A stretch of DNA of 43,196 bases from Actinomycetales bacterium (GCA_015655415.1 JAATFB010000026.1:1-43196), one strand, 5' to 3'. Numbered from the stretch's first letter, positions 7,374 through 16,251 are shown. Notes: a model not told the origin generated them from the letters alone. A program made the numbers and translations.

Positions 7374-8405
7374 ATGAAGATCGGAATCCTCACCTCAGGC
7401 GGTGACTGCCCCGGCCTGAACGCGGTGATCCGCGGCGCGGTGCTCAAGGGCGACCGGGTGTACGGGGACGAGTTCGTGGGGTTCCGGTACGGCTGGCGCG
7501 GCGTCGTGCAGGCCGACATCGTGCCCATCGACCGGCACAGCGTGCGCGGCCTCTCCCGCCAGGGCGGCACCATCCTGGGCTCGAGCCGCACGAACCCGTT
7601 CGAGGGCGATGGCGGCGGCCCGGAGAACATCCAGCGCATGCTCGACGCGAACGGCATCGACGCCATCATCGCGATCGGCGGCGAGGGCACGCTCACGGCC
7701 GCGCGTCGCCTCGTGGACGAGGGCGGCATCAACGTGATCGGCGTGCCGAAGACGATCGACAACGACCTGGCGGCCACGGACTATTCGTTCGGCTTCGACA
7801 CGGCCGTGGAGATCGCCACGGAGGCCATAGACCGGCTGCGGACCACTGCGGAGTCCCACCAGCGCTGCATGATCGTGGAGGTGATGGGCAGGTACGTCGG
7901 CTGGATCGCGCTGCACTCCGGCATGGCGGGCGGCGCGCATGCCATCCTGATCCCGGAGCGGCCGCAGTCGATCGAGCAGATCTGCAAGTGGGTGGAGCAC
8001 GTGCGGGACCGAGGTCGGGCGCCTGTCGTGGTCGTCTCGGAGGGCTTCCACCTGGACACCATGGAGGGCGCGCATTCGCACAAGGGACTGGACGCCTTCA
8101 ACCGGCCGCGGCTCGGCGGCATCGGGGAGGTCCTGGCCCCCTTGATCGAGGAACGGACGGGCATCGAGTCCCGTGCCACGGTGATAGGTCACATCCAGCG
8201 CGGCGGCGTGCCCAGCGCCTTCGACCGCGTGCTCGCGACACGACTCGGGATGGCCGCGGTCGATGCCGCGCAGGCGGGCCGATGGGGCTCGATGGTCTCG
8301 CTGAGGGGCACGGACGTGGAGATCGTCTCGATCGCCGACGCGACCGGCGGACTGAACACGGTCCCCGACTACCGCTACGACGAGGCGGCCGTGCTCTTCG
8401 GGTGA
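7374..8405 (+). CDS. pfkA: 6-phosphofructokinase (343 aa)
   Basis: This is a complete group A phosphofructokinase, catalysing phosphorylation of fructose 6-phosphate in glycolysis. Visible motifs are GGDCPGLN (residues 9-16), GGEGT (~102-106), PKTIDNDL (~125-132), the MGRYVGWIAL segment (~169-178) and IGHIQRGG (~269-276). The Gly at the GGEGT position argues for ATP rather than pyrophosphate as donor; the Lys of PKTIDNDL is shared by the actinobacterial ATP- and PPi-dependent group, so the donor remains uncertain. The ATG follows AGAGGCAGGAAC. The gene is convergent with the S9 peptidase gene, 21 bp away, with no clear terminator between. Confidence 0.95.
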   Translation: MKIGILTSGGDCPGLNAVIRGAVLKGDRVYGDEFVGFRYGWRGVVQADIVPIDRHSVRGLSRQGGTILGSSRTNPFEGDGGGPENIQRMLDANGIDAIIAIGGEGTLTAARRLVDEGGINVIGVPKTIDNDLAATDYSFGFDTAVEIATEAIDRLRTTAESHQRCMIVEVMGRYVGWIALHSGMAGGAHAILIPERPQSIEQICKWVEHVRDRGRAPVVVVSEGFHLDTMEGAHSHKGLDAFNRPRLGGIGEVLAPLIEERTGIESRATVIGHIQRGGVPSAFDRVLATRLGMAAVDAAQAGRWGSMVSLRGTDVEIVSIADATGGLNTVPDYRYDEAAVLFG

Positions 8406-8426
8406 CCGCCCCCGCGGCCCCGTCCG

Positions 8427-10673
8427 CTACGACTGCGCGCCGTGATCCGCGTCCGCCGAGCCGTCGCGGCCGGTCCCGGCTCCCAGCACGTCCAGGATCC
8501 ATGCGAGCTCGAAGGCGCGTTCGCGCCAGGCGTCGTATCGTCCGCTGACGCCGCCGTGCCCGGCCGACATCTCGGTCTTCAGCAGTGCGGACGCGCCCGC
8601 CTCGCGGAGGCGCGCCACCCACTTGGCGGGCTCGACGTAGAGCACCCTCGTGTCGTTCAGGCTCGTGACGGCGAGGATGCGCGGGTAGGCGCGCGCGTCG
8701 TCGCGCACGTTCTCGTACGGCGAGTACGACTTCATGTACGCGTACACCTCCGCGTCGTGCAGCGGGTCGCCCCACTCGTCCCACTCGATCACGGTGAGCG
8801 GCAGGTCGGGGTCGAGGATGCTGGTGAGCGCGTCCACGAACGGCACGTCGGCGAGGATGCCGGCGAACAGCTCCGGCGCGAGGTTGGCCACGGCGCCCAT
8901 CAAGAGCCCGCCGGCGCTGCCGCCCTCGGCCAGGAGCCGGTCGGGGGACGTCCAGCCGGAGTCGATGAGGTGTCTCGCGCAGGCGATGAAGTCGGTGAAC
9001 GTGTTGCGCTTGCGGGTCAGCTTGCCGTCCTCGTACCAGTGCCGGCCCAGCTCGCCGCCGCCACGCACGTGAGCGATCGCGAACACCACGCCGCGATCGA
9101 GCAGCGACAGGCGGGCGATTGAGAGGGCGGGGTCGATGCTGTGCTCGTAGGAGCCGTAGCCGTACAGCACGAGCGGGGCGGGTTCGCCGGGCGTCACGAG
9201 GTCGCGCCGGAACACCAGGGAGACGGGGACGCCGGCGCCGTCGTCGGCCCTCGCCCACACGCGACGCTGCTGGTACGCGGCGGGATCGTATCCGCCCAGC
9301 ACCGGCTGCCGCTTCAGCAGCCGCAGCTCGCCGGGGCGATCCGTGGTGGGCGGGATCCAGTCGTACACGGTCGAGGGCGTCACGAGCGAGCCGTAGCCGA
9401 TGCGCACCGTCGGCTGCCGCCACTCCGGGTTCCCCGCCGTCCCGACCGTGAAGAGGGGCTCGTCGAACTCGAGCTCGTTCAGCTCGCCGTATCCGGAGGG
9501 CGTGAGAGGCATGGCGCCGACGCGCGTGAGCGCCTCTCTGCGGTACTCGACGACGATCCGGGAGGCGAAGGCGTCGATCGACTCCAGTCTCACCCCGGGC
9601 CGGTGCGGCAGGACGACCCTTCGCGGACCCTGCGGATCGGCGGCCGCCACGTCGACCAGCTCGAAGTCCTCCGCAGCGTCGTTGTGCACGATGAGAAGTC
9701 GATCCTCGCCGCCCACGACGGCGTGCTCGACGCTGTACTCGATTCCCTCGCGGCGCGGCCACACCACGACCGGATCCGCGGCCGGGTCGGAGGCCGGGAT
9801 CAGGCGCGACTCGCTCGTGACCGATGAGCCGATGCCGATCTCGATGTATGCCCGGCTGCGAGTGACGCCGACGCCGATCCAGTAGCGCTCGTCCGCTTCG
9901 CGGTGCACCACGACGTCGGCGGCGTCGTCGGTGCCCAGCTCGTGTCGCCAGATGGTGTCCGGTCGCCACGAGTCGTCTACGGTCGCGTAGAAGGCGTAGC
10001 GGCCGTCGGGGGAAAGGACCGCGCCAGAGGACGTGTTGGGCACCTCGTCGGGCAGGTCGCGGCCCGTGTCCAGATCGCGCACGCGCAGCGTGTACCGCTC
10101 GTTGCCCTCGGTGTCGACGGCGTAGAGCAGGAGCCTGCCGTCCGCGCTGACGTCGAAGGTGCCGAGGCGGAAGAACTCGTGGCCCTCAGCCTCCGCGTTC
10201 GCGTCGAACAGCACCTGCTCGCCGTCGAGGGCCGGCGTGCCGGCGTCGACCTCCGTCACTGTCGGCGGCGTCCAGTCGTCGTCCGAGGCGATGGGCGCCC
10301 TGCACTGCACGCCGTACTGCCGTCCCTCGAAGGAGCGCGCGTAGTACCACCAGCGGCCCTCGCGCACGGGCACCGACAGATCGGTCTCCCGGGTGCGGGA
10401 GCGGATCTCGTCGAAGATCCGCTCCCGCAGCGGGGCCAGGTGCTCCGTCTGCGCGGCGGTGTACGCGTTCTCCGCCTCGAGATAGGCGATCACCTCGGGG
10501 TCGTCCTTGTCGCGCAGCCACTCGTAGGGGTCCTCCACGGTGTCGCCGTGATGCCGGCGCACGAACGGGACCTTCTTGGCCGTCGGCGGGGGCGGTGCGC
10601 CGTCGACCCCGGACGCGTCCGTGGTCGCGGGGGAGGAGGGGGATGCGGGGCCTGAGGCGATCGGATCGGGCAT
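8427..10673 (-). CDS. Oligopeptidase B-like S9 family serine peptidase (748 aa)
   Basis: The protein has an N-terminal region starting KKVPFVRRHHGDTVEDPYEWLRD, typical of oligopeptidase B/prolyl oligopeptidase, followed by a beta-propeller of ~400 residues. The C-terminal alpha/beta hydrolase domain carries the catalytic Ser in GGSAGG (~582-587), an Asp-containing SLNDTRV region (~670), and the His in SAGHGG (~701-706). Oligopeptidase B cleaves short peptides after basic residues in the cytosol. The start ATG 10671-10673 was chosen because a minus-strand TAGCGT (10686-10681) ends 7 nt before it, and the open frame further upstream is antisense to the aldo/keto reductase. The first ~30 residues are low-complexity Pro/Ala/Ser. 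Confidence 0.92.
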   Translation of the reverse strand: MPDPIASGPASPSSPATTDASGVDGAPPPPTAKKVPFVRRHHGDTVEDPYEWLRDKDDPEVIAYLEAENAYTAAQTEHLAPLRERIFDEIRSRTRETDLSVPVREGRWWYYARSFEGRQYGVQCRAPIASDDDWTPPTVTEVDAGTPALDGEQVLFDANAEAEGHEFFRLGTFDVSADGRLLLYAVDTEGNERYTLRVRDLDTGRDLPDEVPNTSSGAVLSPDGRYAFYATVDDSWRPDTIWRHELGTDDAADVVVHREADERYWIGVGVTRSRAYIEIGIGSSVTSESRLIPASDPAADPVVVWPRREGIEYSVEHAVVGGEDRLLIVHNDAAEDFELVDVAAADPQGPRRVVLPHRPGVRLESIDAFASRIVVEYRREALTRVGAMPLTPSGYGELNELEFDEPLFTVGTAGNPEWRQPTVRIGYGSLVTPSTVYDWIPPTTDRPGELRLLKRQPVLGGYDPAAYQQRRVWARADDGAGVPVSLVFRRDLVTPGEPAPLVLYGYGSYEHSIDPALSIARLSLLDRGVVFAIAHVRGGGELGRHWYEDGKLTRKRNTFTDFIACARHLIDSGWTSPDRLLAEGGSAGGLLMGAVANLAPELFAGILADVPFVDALTSILDPDLPLTVIEWDEWGDPLHDAEVYAYMKSYSPYENVRDDARAYPRILAVTSLNDTRVLYVEPAKWVARLREAGASALLKTEMSAGHGGVSGRYDAWRERAFELAWILDVLGAGTGRDGSADADHGAQS

Positions 10674-10775
10674 GACGTCCACGCTATCCGTCGCCCGCCC
10701 GCGGCGGTACGTCGCCGCCTCGCCGCCATGCCACGACGGGCGGGATCCCGCCGGACTCGTCGCTAGCGTGGAGGC

Positions 10776-11612
10776 ATGAGCATTCCCCATCGTGAACTGA
10801 ACGACGGCACGAGCATCCCGGCCATCGGCTTCGGGACCTACCCTCTGCGGGGACGAGAGGGCGAGGAGGCGGTCGCCGCCGCCGTCGCCGCCGGCTACCG
10901 ACTGCTCGACACCGCGGTCAACTACGGCAACGAGGATGCCGTGGGGCGTGGCATGAGAGCGTCCGGTGTCGACCGCGGGGAGCTGATCGTGCAGACGAAG
11001 CTGCCCGGTCGTCATCACGGGTTCGACGCGACACTGGCGTCGTTCGACGAGTCGAGACGCGCGCTCGGTGTCGACACCGTCGACGTCTATCTGATCCACT
11101 GGCCCAATCCGAGCGTCGACCGGTACGTGGAGACGTTCCGGGCCATGATCCGGCTGCGGGACCGGGGGCTCGTGCGCACGATCGGAGTCTCGAACTTCAC
11201 CGAGGAGTTCCTCACGCGGCTGCACCGCGAGACGGGTGAGCTGCCCGCGGTGAATCAGGTCGAGCTTCACCCCTACTTCCCTCAGCAGGCGCTGCGGGCC
11301 TTCCACGCCGAGCACGGCATCGTCACCGAGGCGTGGAGCCCGTTGGGCAAGAACGCTCCTGTGCTCTCCGAGCCCGCGATCACCGGTGCCGCGGCGGCGC
11401 ACGGCGTCACACCCGCCCAGGTTGTGCTGCGGTGGCATGTTCAGCTCGGCTCTGTCCCCTTGCCGAAGTCGCGTACGCCGCGGCGTCAGCGGGAGAACAT
11501 CGACGTGTTCGGCTTCGAGCTCACCGCCGAGGAGATGGCGTCGATCACCGCCCTGGGCAGGCCGGACGGCCGGCTGTTCGGGGGAGACCCGAACAGCCAT
11601 GAGGAGCAGTAG
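10776..11612 (+). CDS. Aldo/keto reductase (278 aa)
   Basis: This is a typical NADPH-dependent aldo/keto reductase of about 280 aa with a TIM-barrel fold. Visible are GFGTYP near the start, LDTAVNYGNE with the catalytic Asp and Tyr (about residues 44-53), TKLPGRHHG with the catalytic Lys (~74), VYLIHWPNP with the catalytic His, GVSNF, and the C-terminal cofactor segment LPKSRTPRRQREN. It reduces aldehydes or ketones in the cytosol; the substrate is unknown. A TAGCGT box at 10764-10769 ends 6 nt before the ATG, so the mRNA is probably leaderless. It is divergent from the S9 peptidase (102 bp apart) and ends before a very strong terminator. Confidence 0.94.
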   Translation: MSIPHRELNDGTSIPAIGFGTYPLRGREGEEAVAAAVAAGYRLLDTAVNYGNEDAVGRGMRASGVDRGELIVQTKLPGRHHGFDATLASFDESRRALGVDTVDVYLIHWPNPSVDRYVETFRAMIRLRDRGLVRTIGVSNFTEEFLTRLHRETGELPAVNQVELHPYFPQQALRAFHAEHGIVTEAWSPLGKNAPVLSEPAITGAAAAHGVTPAQVVLRWHVQLGSVPLPKSRTPRRQRENIDVFGFELTAEEMASITALGRPDGRLFGGDPNSHEEQ

Positions 11613-11621
11613 CCGCTCGTG

Positions 11622-11666
11622 GGCATGACAGAGGCCGGGACCCAGGGTCCCGGCCTCTGTCATGCC
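11622..11666. terminator. Strong bidirectional terminator hairpin
   Basis: This is a perfect 22-bp inverted repeat (arms 11622-11643 and 11645-11666), starting GGCATGACAGAGGCCGGGAC, with a tiny loop. It lies between the convergent aldo/keto reductase and hsp20 genes and would work for both. There is no T-tract, as is common in high-GC actinobacteria. Confidence 0.85.
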
Positions 11667-11749
11667 GGCTCAGCCGGTCATCCGGTCCGGGGACGGGGCC
11701 GACTCTGCGGAGCCTGGCCGACCCCGTCCGCGATCGATGCCGTGCCCGA

Positions 11750-12217
11750 TCAGGCCCCGACCGGCTTCTGGTGCTTCTCCTCGACGGTCACGGTCGCGTG
11801 TCCCGCCTCGTCGGAGGCCGAGCCGCTCGTGACGGCGATCTTGCGCGGCTTGGCCTTCTCGCTCACCGGGATGGTGACGCTGAGCACGCCGTTGACGTAG
11901 TTCGCGGAGATGTGGTCGGTGTCGATGCCCTGGCCGAGGCTCAACTGGCGCAGGAACGAACCGGCCTGCCGTTCGCGGGTGATCCACTTGACGTCGTTCC
12001 CGCTCGCCAGCGTGCGCTCGGCGCGGATGGTCAGCAGCTGGCCGTCGACATCGATGTCCACGGAACCCGGGTCGATGCCGGGGAGGTCGGCGCTGAGCAC
12101 GTAGGTGTCACCGTCGCGGTACAGGTCGATGGGCATCAGGCGGGGCCCCTGACCACCGGAGAACATCGCTCCGGCCAGGCGGTCGAGTTCACGGAACGGG
12201 TCGTAGTTGGTTGCCAT
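11750..12217 (-). CDS. Hsp20/alpha-crystallin family small heat-shock protein (155 aa)
   Basis: The protein starts NYDPFRELDRL and contains the alpha-crystallin domain (residues ~30-125), with DLPGIDPGSVDIDVDGQLLTIRAER and the C-terminal beta-strand NGVLSVTIPVSEKAKPRKI. Such proteins are ATP-independent chaperones that hold unfolding proteins under heat stress. The GGAG ribosome binding site lies 6 nt before the ATG. Control is the interesting part: the upstream DNA has a CIRCE element over the promoter and a HAIR element just downstream of it, so both HrcA and HspR probably repress it (see separate entries). It ends opposite the 22-bp terminator. Confidence 0.95.
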   Translation of the reverse strand: MATNYDPFRELDRLAGAMFSGGQGPRLMPIDLYRDGDTYVLSADLPGIDPGSVDIDVDGQLLTIRAERTLASGNDVKWITRERQAGSFLRQLSLGQGIDTDHISANYVNGVLSVTIPVSEKAKPRKIAVTSGSASDEAGHATVTVEEKHQKPVGA

Positions 12218-12235
12218 GTTGACTCCTTCTCCATG

Positions 12236-12256
12236 TGCTGATCAAGGTGCTGATCA
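12236..12256. repeat. Direct repeat TGCTGATCA in the hsp20 leader
   Basis: TGCTGATCA occurs at 12236-12244 and 12248-12256, a 12-bp period, with a related TGGTCA following at 12261. The palindromic core TGATCA recurs at 12294-12299. It could be a further binding site in the hsp20 leader or chance. Confidence 0.35.
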
Positions 12257-12270
12257 CAAGTGGTCAAGGG

Positions 12271-12289
12271 TTGAGTCCGTACGGCTCAA
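12271..12289. promoter_or_regulatory. HAIR-type HspR operator
   Basis: TTGAGT-N7-GCTCAA matches the HspR-associated inverted repeat (CTTGAGT-N7-ACTCAAG) with one internal mismatch and the exact 7-bp spacer. It sits immediately downstream of the predicted hsp20 transcription start, a position suited to repression. Confidence 0.8.
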
Positions 12290-12298
12290 CTAATGATC

Positions 12299-12328
12299 AG
12301 ATTAGCACTCCACTCCAGAGAGTGCCAA
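12299..12328 (-). promoter_or_regulatory. hsp20 promoter (-35 TTGGCA, -10 TAATCT)
   Basis: On the minus strand TTGGCA (12328-12323) and TAATCT (12304-12299) are separated by 18 bp, a good housekeeping-type promoter. Both boxes lie within or at the edge of the CIRCE repeat. Confidence 0.75.
12302..12328. promoter_or_regulatory. CIRCE operator (HrcA site)
   Basis: TTAGCACTC-N9-GAGTGCCAA differs from the CIRCE consensus TTAGCACTC-N9-GAGTGCTAA by a single base. It overlaps the hsp20 -35 and -10 boxes, so HrcA binding would block RNA polymerase. Confidence 0.9.
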
Positions 12329-12381
12329 CCGGTTTTCGGACGGATCCGTGTGCGCTCTGGGCGAACGAGCATAATGGCGGG

Positions 12382-12803
12382 ATGATCACGACCGAGCTGG
12401 CGCGGCAGCTGCGCGACCACGGGCTGGCGTGGCATCCCGCGTCCGGTGACGTGTTCGCCATCGACTCCGCCGAGTTCGACGGCGAGACGTTCACGGTGAG
12501 CGAGATGACCATCGAGGCGCACGAGTTCGACACCGGCACCGTCCTCGGCTTCAACGGCACGACGGAATGGGCGCTCGACTCGGTCGCCCTGGAGCGCGCC
12601 CTGTGGCTGCCGCGAGAGGACCAGCTCCGCGGACTGCTGGGTGGCACGTTCGTCTCGCTGACGCGCACTGACTCCGGCGGGTACGCGGTCGAGACCTCGC
12701 GCGACGGAATCCCGTCCCGGTTCGAGGCGCACGACGCCGAGACCGCGTACGCACGGGCCGTGCTGGCCCTCATCGGCCAGGCCACGGCCGCACGACCGCC
12801 TGA
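12382..12803 (+). CDS. Conserved ~135-aa protein of unknown function, natural stop codon apparently lost
   Basis: The protein starts MITTELARQLRDHGLAWHPASGD and has a compact domain to about residue 135 (ending YARAVLALIGQ). I recall similar short Microbacteriaceae proteins, sometimes labelled CpaE-like (unverified); there is no ATPase motif. CATAAT (12370-12375) ends 6 nt before the ATG, so it is probably leaderless. In frame, no stop occurs after the domain: the frame stays open to 14124, through 1.26 kb antisense to the APC permease gene. Both other frames have a stop right after the domain (TGA 12801-12803, TAG 12809-12811), so a one-base indel or sequencing error probably removed the stop. 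The end given here is the end of the conserved part, not an in-frame stop. Confidence 0.6.
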
Positions 12804-12865
12804 CCCGGTAGCGCCGAGGGCGCCGTCGGAGGGAACAGCCCCGCACGCCGGAATCCCGTCCCGGT
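12705..12865. repeat. 17-bp direct repeat pair
   Basis: CGGAATCCCGTCCCGGT is present at 12705-12721 and at 12849-12865, 144 bp apart and in the same frame (encoding GIPSR twice). The second copy abuts the stop of the APC permease. It may mark a past recombination at the place where the plus-strand gene lost its stop. Confidence 0.7.
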
Positions 12866-14799
12866 CAGCTCACGTGCACGTGCGGCCGGCGTCGCGGATC
12901 GTGTTCCGCCTCCCGCAGCACCTCGCGTGTCACCGGCGCGATCTCGCCCGTGCCCGTGATCAGGAACCGGAACATGTTGGAGATCGGGTTGCCCTCGTTC
13001 CATTCGAAGTAGATCTCGGGGACGACTCCGGTCTCGTCGCGGATCCGGAGCAGCACGGCCGCGATCGTGGCCGGAACGTTGCCGCTGGTGACCTGCAGCA
13101 CGCGGTACCCGTGCTTGCTGACGCCGGTGACCTCGAGATCCTCCTCGAAGTCGGAGGAGTCGCTGGGCAGCACCTCGAGGAAGATGATCGGCGACCCCTG
13201 AGGGATGTGGGAGTACCTGCGCTCGTCCTTGCTCTTGCTCGCATACTCCTGCTCCGTGTCGACGTCGGGCTCGTGCGAGACGATGCGGATCGCCCCGAAC
13301 TCCTCCGCGTCCTCCGTCACGAATCCAGCGGCGGCCTCGTCCAGTCGCACCGAGGTGGCGCGCAGCTGGAACGAGCGACGCACCCGCGAGAGGATCGAGA
13401 TCGTGAGGATGCCCACGACGAACAGCCCGGCGATGCGCACGCCCTCGGGGCGTTCGATGACGTTGGCGACGAGCGTGTAGACGAACACGGCCGAGATGAC
13501 GGCGAACGCGACTGTCCTGCCCCTCTGACGACGGCGACGCGCCGAGAGCATCACCGCGATGGACGCCGAGGTGATCAGCACCAAAACACCGGTCGCGTAC
13601 GCGCCGCCCTGGGCGTCCACGTCGGCGTCGAAGACCACCGTGATCAGGTAGGCGATCAGGGTGAAGACCACCACGAGCGGCCGGATCCCCCTCGCCCACT
13701 GCGGCGCCATCCCGTATCGGGGCAGATAGCGGGGCACGAGGTTGAGCAGGCCGGCCATCGCCGAGGCGCCGGCGAACCACAGGATGGCAATCGTCGAGAC
13801 GTCGTACACCGTGCCGAACCCCTGCCCCAGATACTCGTGCGCGAGGTAGGCGAGCGCGCGGCCGTTGGCCGGTCCGCCGGGCCGGAACTCGCGCTGTGGA
13901 ATGAGCACGGTGGTCGTGAAGCTAGACGAGAGGAGGAAACAGCTCATGATGACCGCTGCCGTCGTCAGCAGGCGACCCGCTCCCCGGATGCGTCCGATCG
14001 GTCGCTCCTCGGTGTCGGCGGCGGACCCCTTGATCTGCGGCATCACGGCGACGCCCGTCTCGAACCCGGAGAGCCCGAGCGCGAGCTTCGGGAACACGAT
14101 GAGAGCGATCGCGGCGACGGCTAGCGGGCTTCCGTGAGCGGCGGTGAGGGCGCCCCACCAGTCATGGACGACCACGGGATGCTCGATCACATGCGCGAGC
14201 GCCACGCCGACGACGACGGCGTTCAGCGCCAGGTACACGCCGACCAGCACGGTTGCCACGCCGATCGCCTCCGAGAACCCCATCAGGAAGACCGCGCCGA
14301 GCAGGGTGATGAACACGAGCGTGATCGGCACGTTCGCGCCGTGGAACCACGCCGGGGCGAACGGGTTCTCGATGGCGTGGGCGCTGGCATCCGCCGCCGA
14401 GAGGGTGATGGTGATGATGAAATCGGTCGCCGCGAACCCCAGCAGGACGAGCACCAGGAGCTTGCCGCCCCACCAGGGCAGCAGGCGTTCCAGCATCGCC
14501 AGCGACCCCGAGCCGTGGAAGCTCTCCTTCGCGACCCGCCGGTACACCGGAAGCGCCCCGCCCAGCGTGAGCAGCACCAGGACGATCGTGGCGAACGGCG
14601 ACACGAGGCCGGCCGCGAGCGCGGCGATCGCCGGCTGATAGCCGAGCGTGGAGAAGTAGTCCAGCCCGGTCAGGCACATGACCCGCCACCAGGGGTGCGT
14701 CCTCTCCGCAGACTCGGCATGCGGCCCCGAGCTCGGTGCGGTGATGCCCTTCAGGAACCAGTCGCGGAATCCGCCGCCCGGCCGTGCAGTTGCGGTCAC
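12865..14799 (-). CDS. APC-superfamily permease with C-terminal cytosolic domain (644 aa)
   Basis: About 12 hydrophobic segments span residues ~45-480. The APC-like [23 protein letters not shown] forms the first helix, and [15 protein letters not shown] the conserved mid-region. The last ~150 residues are soluble, with alternating strands and helices ([34 protein letters not shown]). The family imports amino acids or, in the KimA/Kup-like branch, potassium; the substrate is not clear. The GTG at 14797-14799 is chosen because a minus-strand CATAGT (14814-14809) ends 9 nt before it and the sequence before it is not protein-like. The gene is convergent with the stop-less plus-strand gene. Confidence 0.88.
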   Translation of the reverse strand: MTATARPGGGFRDWFLKGITAPSSGPHAESAERTHPWWRVMCLTGLDYFSTLGYQPAIAALAAGLVSPFATIVLVLLTLGGALPVYRRVAKESFHGSGSLAMLERLLPWWGGKLLVLVLLGFAATDFIITITLSAADASAHAIENPFAPAWFHGANVPITLVFITLLGAVFLMGFSEAIGVATVLVGVYLALNAVVVGVALAHVIEHPVVVHDWWGALTAAHGSPLAVAAIALIVFPKLALGLSGFETGVAVMPQIKGSAADTEERPIGRIRGAGRLLTTAAVIMSCFLLSSSFTTTVLIPQREFRPGGPANGRALAYLAHEYLGQGFGTVYDVSTIAILWFAGASAMAGLLNLVPRYLPRYGMAPQWARGIRPLVVVFTLIAYLITVVFDADVDAQGGAYATGVLVLITSASIAVMLSARRRRQRGRTVAFAVISAVFVYTLVANVIERPEGVRIAGLFVVGILTISILSRVRRSFQLRATSVRLDEAAAGFVTEDAEEFGAIRIVSHEPDVDTEQEYASKSKDERRYSHIPQGSPIIFLEVLPSDSSDFEEDLEVTGVSKHGYRVLQVTSGNVPATIAAVLLRIRDETGVVPEIYFEWNEGNPISNMFRFLITGTGEIAPVTREVLREAEHDPRRRPHVHVS

Positions 14800-14879
14800 G
14801 GGGGCAAGACTATGCGCGCCTGGGCGGCATGCGGCACCCCCGCACTGCTCCCGCGGCTCGCCGGGACCGACCCCGTGCC

Positions 14880-14917
14880 GGCACGGCGCCGGTCGCGGCG
14901 CGCGCGGCACGGCGCCG
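14880..14917. repeat. 12-bp direct repeat in the permease/phosphate-transporter gap
   Basis: GGCACGGCGCCG occurs at 14880-14891 and 14906-14917. Together with the PHO-box-like repeat it is the only structure seen in the 261-bp divergent gap 14800-15060. Confidence 0.5.
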
Positions 14918-14963
14918 AGTTGACCGGCTCACCGCCGCATGTGACGATCGACATGGCCTTAAC

Positions 14964-14985
14964 GCAGGGTGCACGCAGGGTGAAC
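14964..14985 (-). promoter_or_regulatory. PHO-box-like PhoP operator upstream of the phosphate transporter
   Basis: On the minus strand two adjoining 11-nt direct repeats read GTTCACCCTGC and GTGCACCCTGC, with a degraded third unit beginning GTTAAG (14963-14953). This matches the 11-nt direct-repeat unit of the Streptomyces PhoP box (GTTCACC-type). It lies 76-97 bp upstream of the GTG of the PiT gene, where phosphate-dependent control is expected. Confidence 0.65.
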
Positions 14986-15060
14986 GTCACGTGTGCACCG
15001 TCTCGGCGATCCGCCGGATGCGCCGGCCGCGCCCGTGCCCGTTATTCGAGGAAGACGTCG

Positions 15061-16251
15061 GTGGACCTCACCCTGATCGTCGTGCTGGTGATCGTGCTGG
15101 CGCTGTTCTTCGATTTCACCAACGGCTTCCACGACACGGCGAACGCCATGGCCACGCCGATCGCGACGGGTGCGATGCGTCCCAAGGTCGCGGTGGCGCT
15201 CGCGGCGGTGCTCAACCTGGTGGGTGCCTTCCTCTCCACCGAGGTTGCCAGGACGATCTCGAACGGCCTGATCAGAGAAGGCGAGGGCGGCGTGCTCATC
15301 AGCCCGACGATGATCTTCGCCGGTCTGGTCGGGGCGGTGATCTGGAATCTCGTGACCTGGCTGTTCGGGCTGCCGTCGAGCTCGAGCCACGCGCTGTTCG
15401 GCGGACTGATCGGGGCGGCGATCGTCGGCGCCGGACTCGGGTCGGTCGACTATCTGGTGCTGCTCGACAAGGTGGTGCTTCCGGCGCTGCTGTCCCCGGT
15501 GATCGCCGGTCTCGTCGCCTTCTGCGCGACGCGGGCGGCGTATGCGATAACGAGGAGGTACGACGGGCTCCCGGACGGCCGGGCGGGCTTCCGCTTCGCA
15601 CAGATCTTCTCCTCATCGCTCGTCGCGCTCGCGCACGGCACGAACGACGCGCAGAAGACCATGGGCGTGATCACGCTGGTGCTGATCTCGGCCGGCGTCC
15701 TCGCCCCCGCGTCGAACCCGCCCGTCCTCGTGATCGCGGCGTGTGCACTCGCGATCGCGGTGGGCACCTACACCGGGGGGTGGCGCATCATCCGCACCCT
15801 CGGCAAGGGGCTCACCGACATCAAGCCGGCGCAGGGCTTCGCCGCCGAGACCAGCACGGCCGCCACCATCCTGGCGTCGTCGCACCTCGGGTTCGCCCTC
15901 TCGACCACCCAGGTGGCGTCGGGCTCCGTGATCGGCTCCGGACTCGGACGGCGAGGCTCGAGCGTGCGGTGGGGCACCGCGGGTCGCATCGGCCTCGGGT
16001 GGCTGATGACGCTTCCGGCCTCCGCCATCGTCGGGGCCGTGGCCGCGCTGATCGGGTTGCTCGGGCCTCTGGGCGTGGTGATCGACCTGGTCGCTGCCGC
16101 CGGGGTGATCGTCGTGATCTTCGTCATCTCCAAGCGCGACCGGGTGCACGCACGCAACGCGTTCGAGGGGGTCAACGAGGTCGCCGAGTCTGCCAGGGTC
16201 GTCAGGATCCGCAAGGTGAAGCCGAAGAGGCCGAGGCGGAGCGCCGCATGA
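15061..16251 (+). CDS. PiT-family inorganic phosphate transporter (396 aa)
   Basis: This is an integral membrane phosphate:cation symporter. The N-terminal signature FDFTNGFHDTANAMATPIATGAM and the duplicated internal motif AHGTNDAQKTMGVITL near residue 200 are diagnostic of the PiT/Pho4 family. About ten hydrophobic helices are visible and the length fits. The GTG start is preceded by GAGGAAG with ~8 nt spacing. The end overlaps the next gene by ATGA (16248-16251), so a 110-aa membrane protein is co-translated with it. A PHO-box-like repeat upstream suggests control by PhoP. The C terminus is a basic cytosolic tail. Confidence 0.95.
   Translation: MDLTLIVVLVIVLALFFDFTNGFHDTANAMATPIATGAMRPKVAVALAAVLNLVGAFLSTEVARTISNGLIREGEGGVLISPTMIFAGLVGAVIWNLVTWLFGLPSSSSHALFGGLIGAAIVGAGLGSVDYLVLLDKVVLPALLSPVIAGLVAFCATRAAYAITRRYDGLPDGRAGFRFAQIFSSSLVALAHGTNDAQKTMGVITLVLISAGVLAPASNPPVLVIAACALAIAVGTYTGGWRIIRTLGKGLTDIKPAQGFAAETSTAATILASSHLGFALSTTQVASGSVIGSGLGRRGSSVRWGTAGRIGLGWLMTLPASAIVGAVAALIGLLGPLGVVIDLVAAAGVIVVIFVISKRDRVHARNAFEGVNEVAESARVVRIRKVKPKRPRRSAA

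Noticed and set aside
8098..9969. Long open frames antisense or out of frame within the S9 peptidase gene
   Set aside because: High-GC shadow frames with Arg/Ala-rich nonsense sequence; the peptidase frame has all family motifs.
10674..11663. N-terminal extension of the S9 peptidase opposite the aldo/keto reductase gene
   Set aside because: The open frame is antisense to a well-conserved reductase; the -10 box at 10681-10686 supports the shorter start.
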